DNA from: an uncultured Pseudomonadota bacterium
GTDB lineage: Bacteria > Pseudomonadota > Alphaproteobacteria > RUG11792
DNA length: 7,067 nt
Assembly (NCBI GenBank): GCA_902773285.1
Contig: CACYDS010000055.1
Location: 1 to 7,067, forward strand
Direction: 5' to 3'
Shown here: one piece after another, positions 6,811-7,067 of the stretch
Layout: each line of letters starts with the position of its first letter
How positions within the stretch are numbered: the first letter of the stretch is position 1
Made by a program: the position numbers and the translations under genes
The notes under the pieces: generated by a model
What the model was told of the DNA's origin: nothing
The model's input: the letters and a program-made list of their open reading frames with translations, nothing else
The model's database searches: none

Positions 6811-6833
6811 ATAATTTTTGATATTATCAACAA

Positions 6834-7019
6834 ATGTTTTTATTAACACTACTGCCTATTATCTTTATAGAGGGATTTTCTGTGAGAGCTTCACATTAGC
6901 CGAGCTATTTGATGAAAAACCGGGGGATATTTTACGTCCGAATTCCATATTAGTGAAAACATCATAGCCCCCGGTTATACTGCCAGTGTCCTGAAATACT
7001 TGCTGGCGCTTCTAAGGTT
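6834..7019. other. Spacer with short open frames on both strands, no convincing gene
   Basis: The plus strand has a 21-codon frame from ATG 6834 (MFLLTLLPIIFIEGFSVRAS and one more residue), hydrophobic but without a clear ribosome site. On the minus strand a 48-codon frame runs across the inverted repeat at 6918-6976 and ends at a TAA near 6868. It includes DTGSITGGYDVFTNMEFGR, which reads like real protein sequence, but it has no ATG near its beginning and no ribosome site. Either could be a fragment of a decayed gene or mobile element. I cannot support a CDS here. Confidence 0.3.
6915..6976 (-). terminator. Long-loop inverted repeat with T run, possible terminator of the upstream minus-strand gene
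   Basis: AACCGGGGG (6976-6968, minus strand) pairs perfectly over nine bases with CCCCCGGTT (6926-6918), and TTT then C follows, giving CCGGTTTTTC. The stem is strikingly GC-rich for this AT-rich region. The 41-nt loop is much longer than in a usual intrinsic terminator, and I saw no strong inner stem. It lies 43 bases after the possible stop at 7022-7020, which fits a terminator, but the structure could also belong to a non-coding RNA or element end. Confidence 0.4.
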
Positions 7020-7067
7020 TCATTTTTTCTTTTTCTGATACCACTTATTCCACAGCGCTTCAGTAGG
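7020..7067 (-). CDS. Possible C-terminal end of an upstream gene, cut by the right edge
   Basis: The minus strand is open from the window edge for 15 codons to a TGA at 7022-7020, encoding PTEALWNKWYQKKKK. A lysine-rich tail directly before a stop, followed by a terminator-like inverted repeat, looks like the end of a real gene reading in the same direction as rho. Fifteen residues are too few to name it. In many alphaproteobacteria the gene next to rho belongs to the heme pathway, such as hemJ, but nothing here proves that. A second frame is also open at the edge for 35 codons, so the choice is uncertain. Confidence 0.3.
   Translation of the reverse strand, partial: PTEALWNKWYQKKKK

Overview
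The window looks like chromosomal DNA of an AT-rich Gram-negative alphaproteobacterium, possibly a host-associated lineage of the Rickettsiales/Holosporales kind. The reasons are an LpxI-type lipid A enzyme (typical of alphaproteobacteria), a Rho with an APPRTGKT P-loop, non-ATG starts, roomy AT-rich intergenic regions and fading repeats. The exact taxon is inference.

Layout, left to right. At 1-76 (minus) is the first 25 codons of an unidentified gene that runs off the left edge. It diverges from a plus-strand pair, recA (208-1272) and lpxI (1262-2080), which overlap by 11 bases and are probably translationally coupled. Next comes a small membrane-anchored SIMPL/DUF541 protein gene (2378-3091). 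It is bracketed by two diverged direct copies of an unexplained element of about 180-200 bp (2091-2270 and 3088-3290). Convergent to it is a minus-strand block: a periplasmic lytic transglycosylase (3463-5322) preceded by rho (5415-6677), 92 bases apart. The right end (6678-7067) holds the rho leader with two hairpins, a candidate rho promoter, a long inverted repeat that may end an upstream minus-strand gene, and possibly the last 15 codons of that gene (7020-7067).

The genes are mostly housekeeping: DNA recombination and repair, lipid A synthesis, peptidoglycan turnover and transcription termination. No defence system, complete insertion sequence, CRISPR array, tRNA or rRNA was seen.

The less ordinary content is non-coding: (i) the repeat pair around the SIMPL gene, with a near-consensus promoter at the start of copy 1, a conserved 3' hairpin and a trace of coding-like divergence; (ii) two overlapping, mutually exclusive palindromes plus a G7 run just before the SIMPL start; (iii) a perfect 15-nt palindrome over the candidate recA -10 box, where no alphaproteobacterial SOS box is visible; (iv) lpxI sitting behind recA instead of in the usual lpxA-lpxB neighbourhood; (v) an attenuator-like leader before rho. 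All are hand-read and none has been tested by a search.
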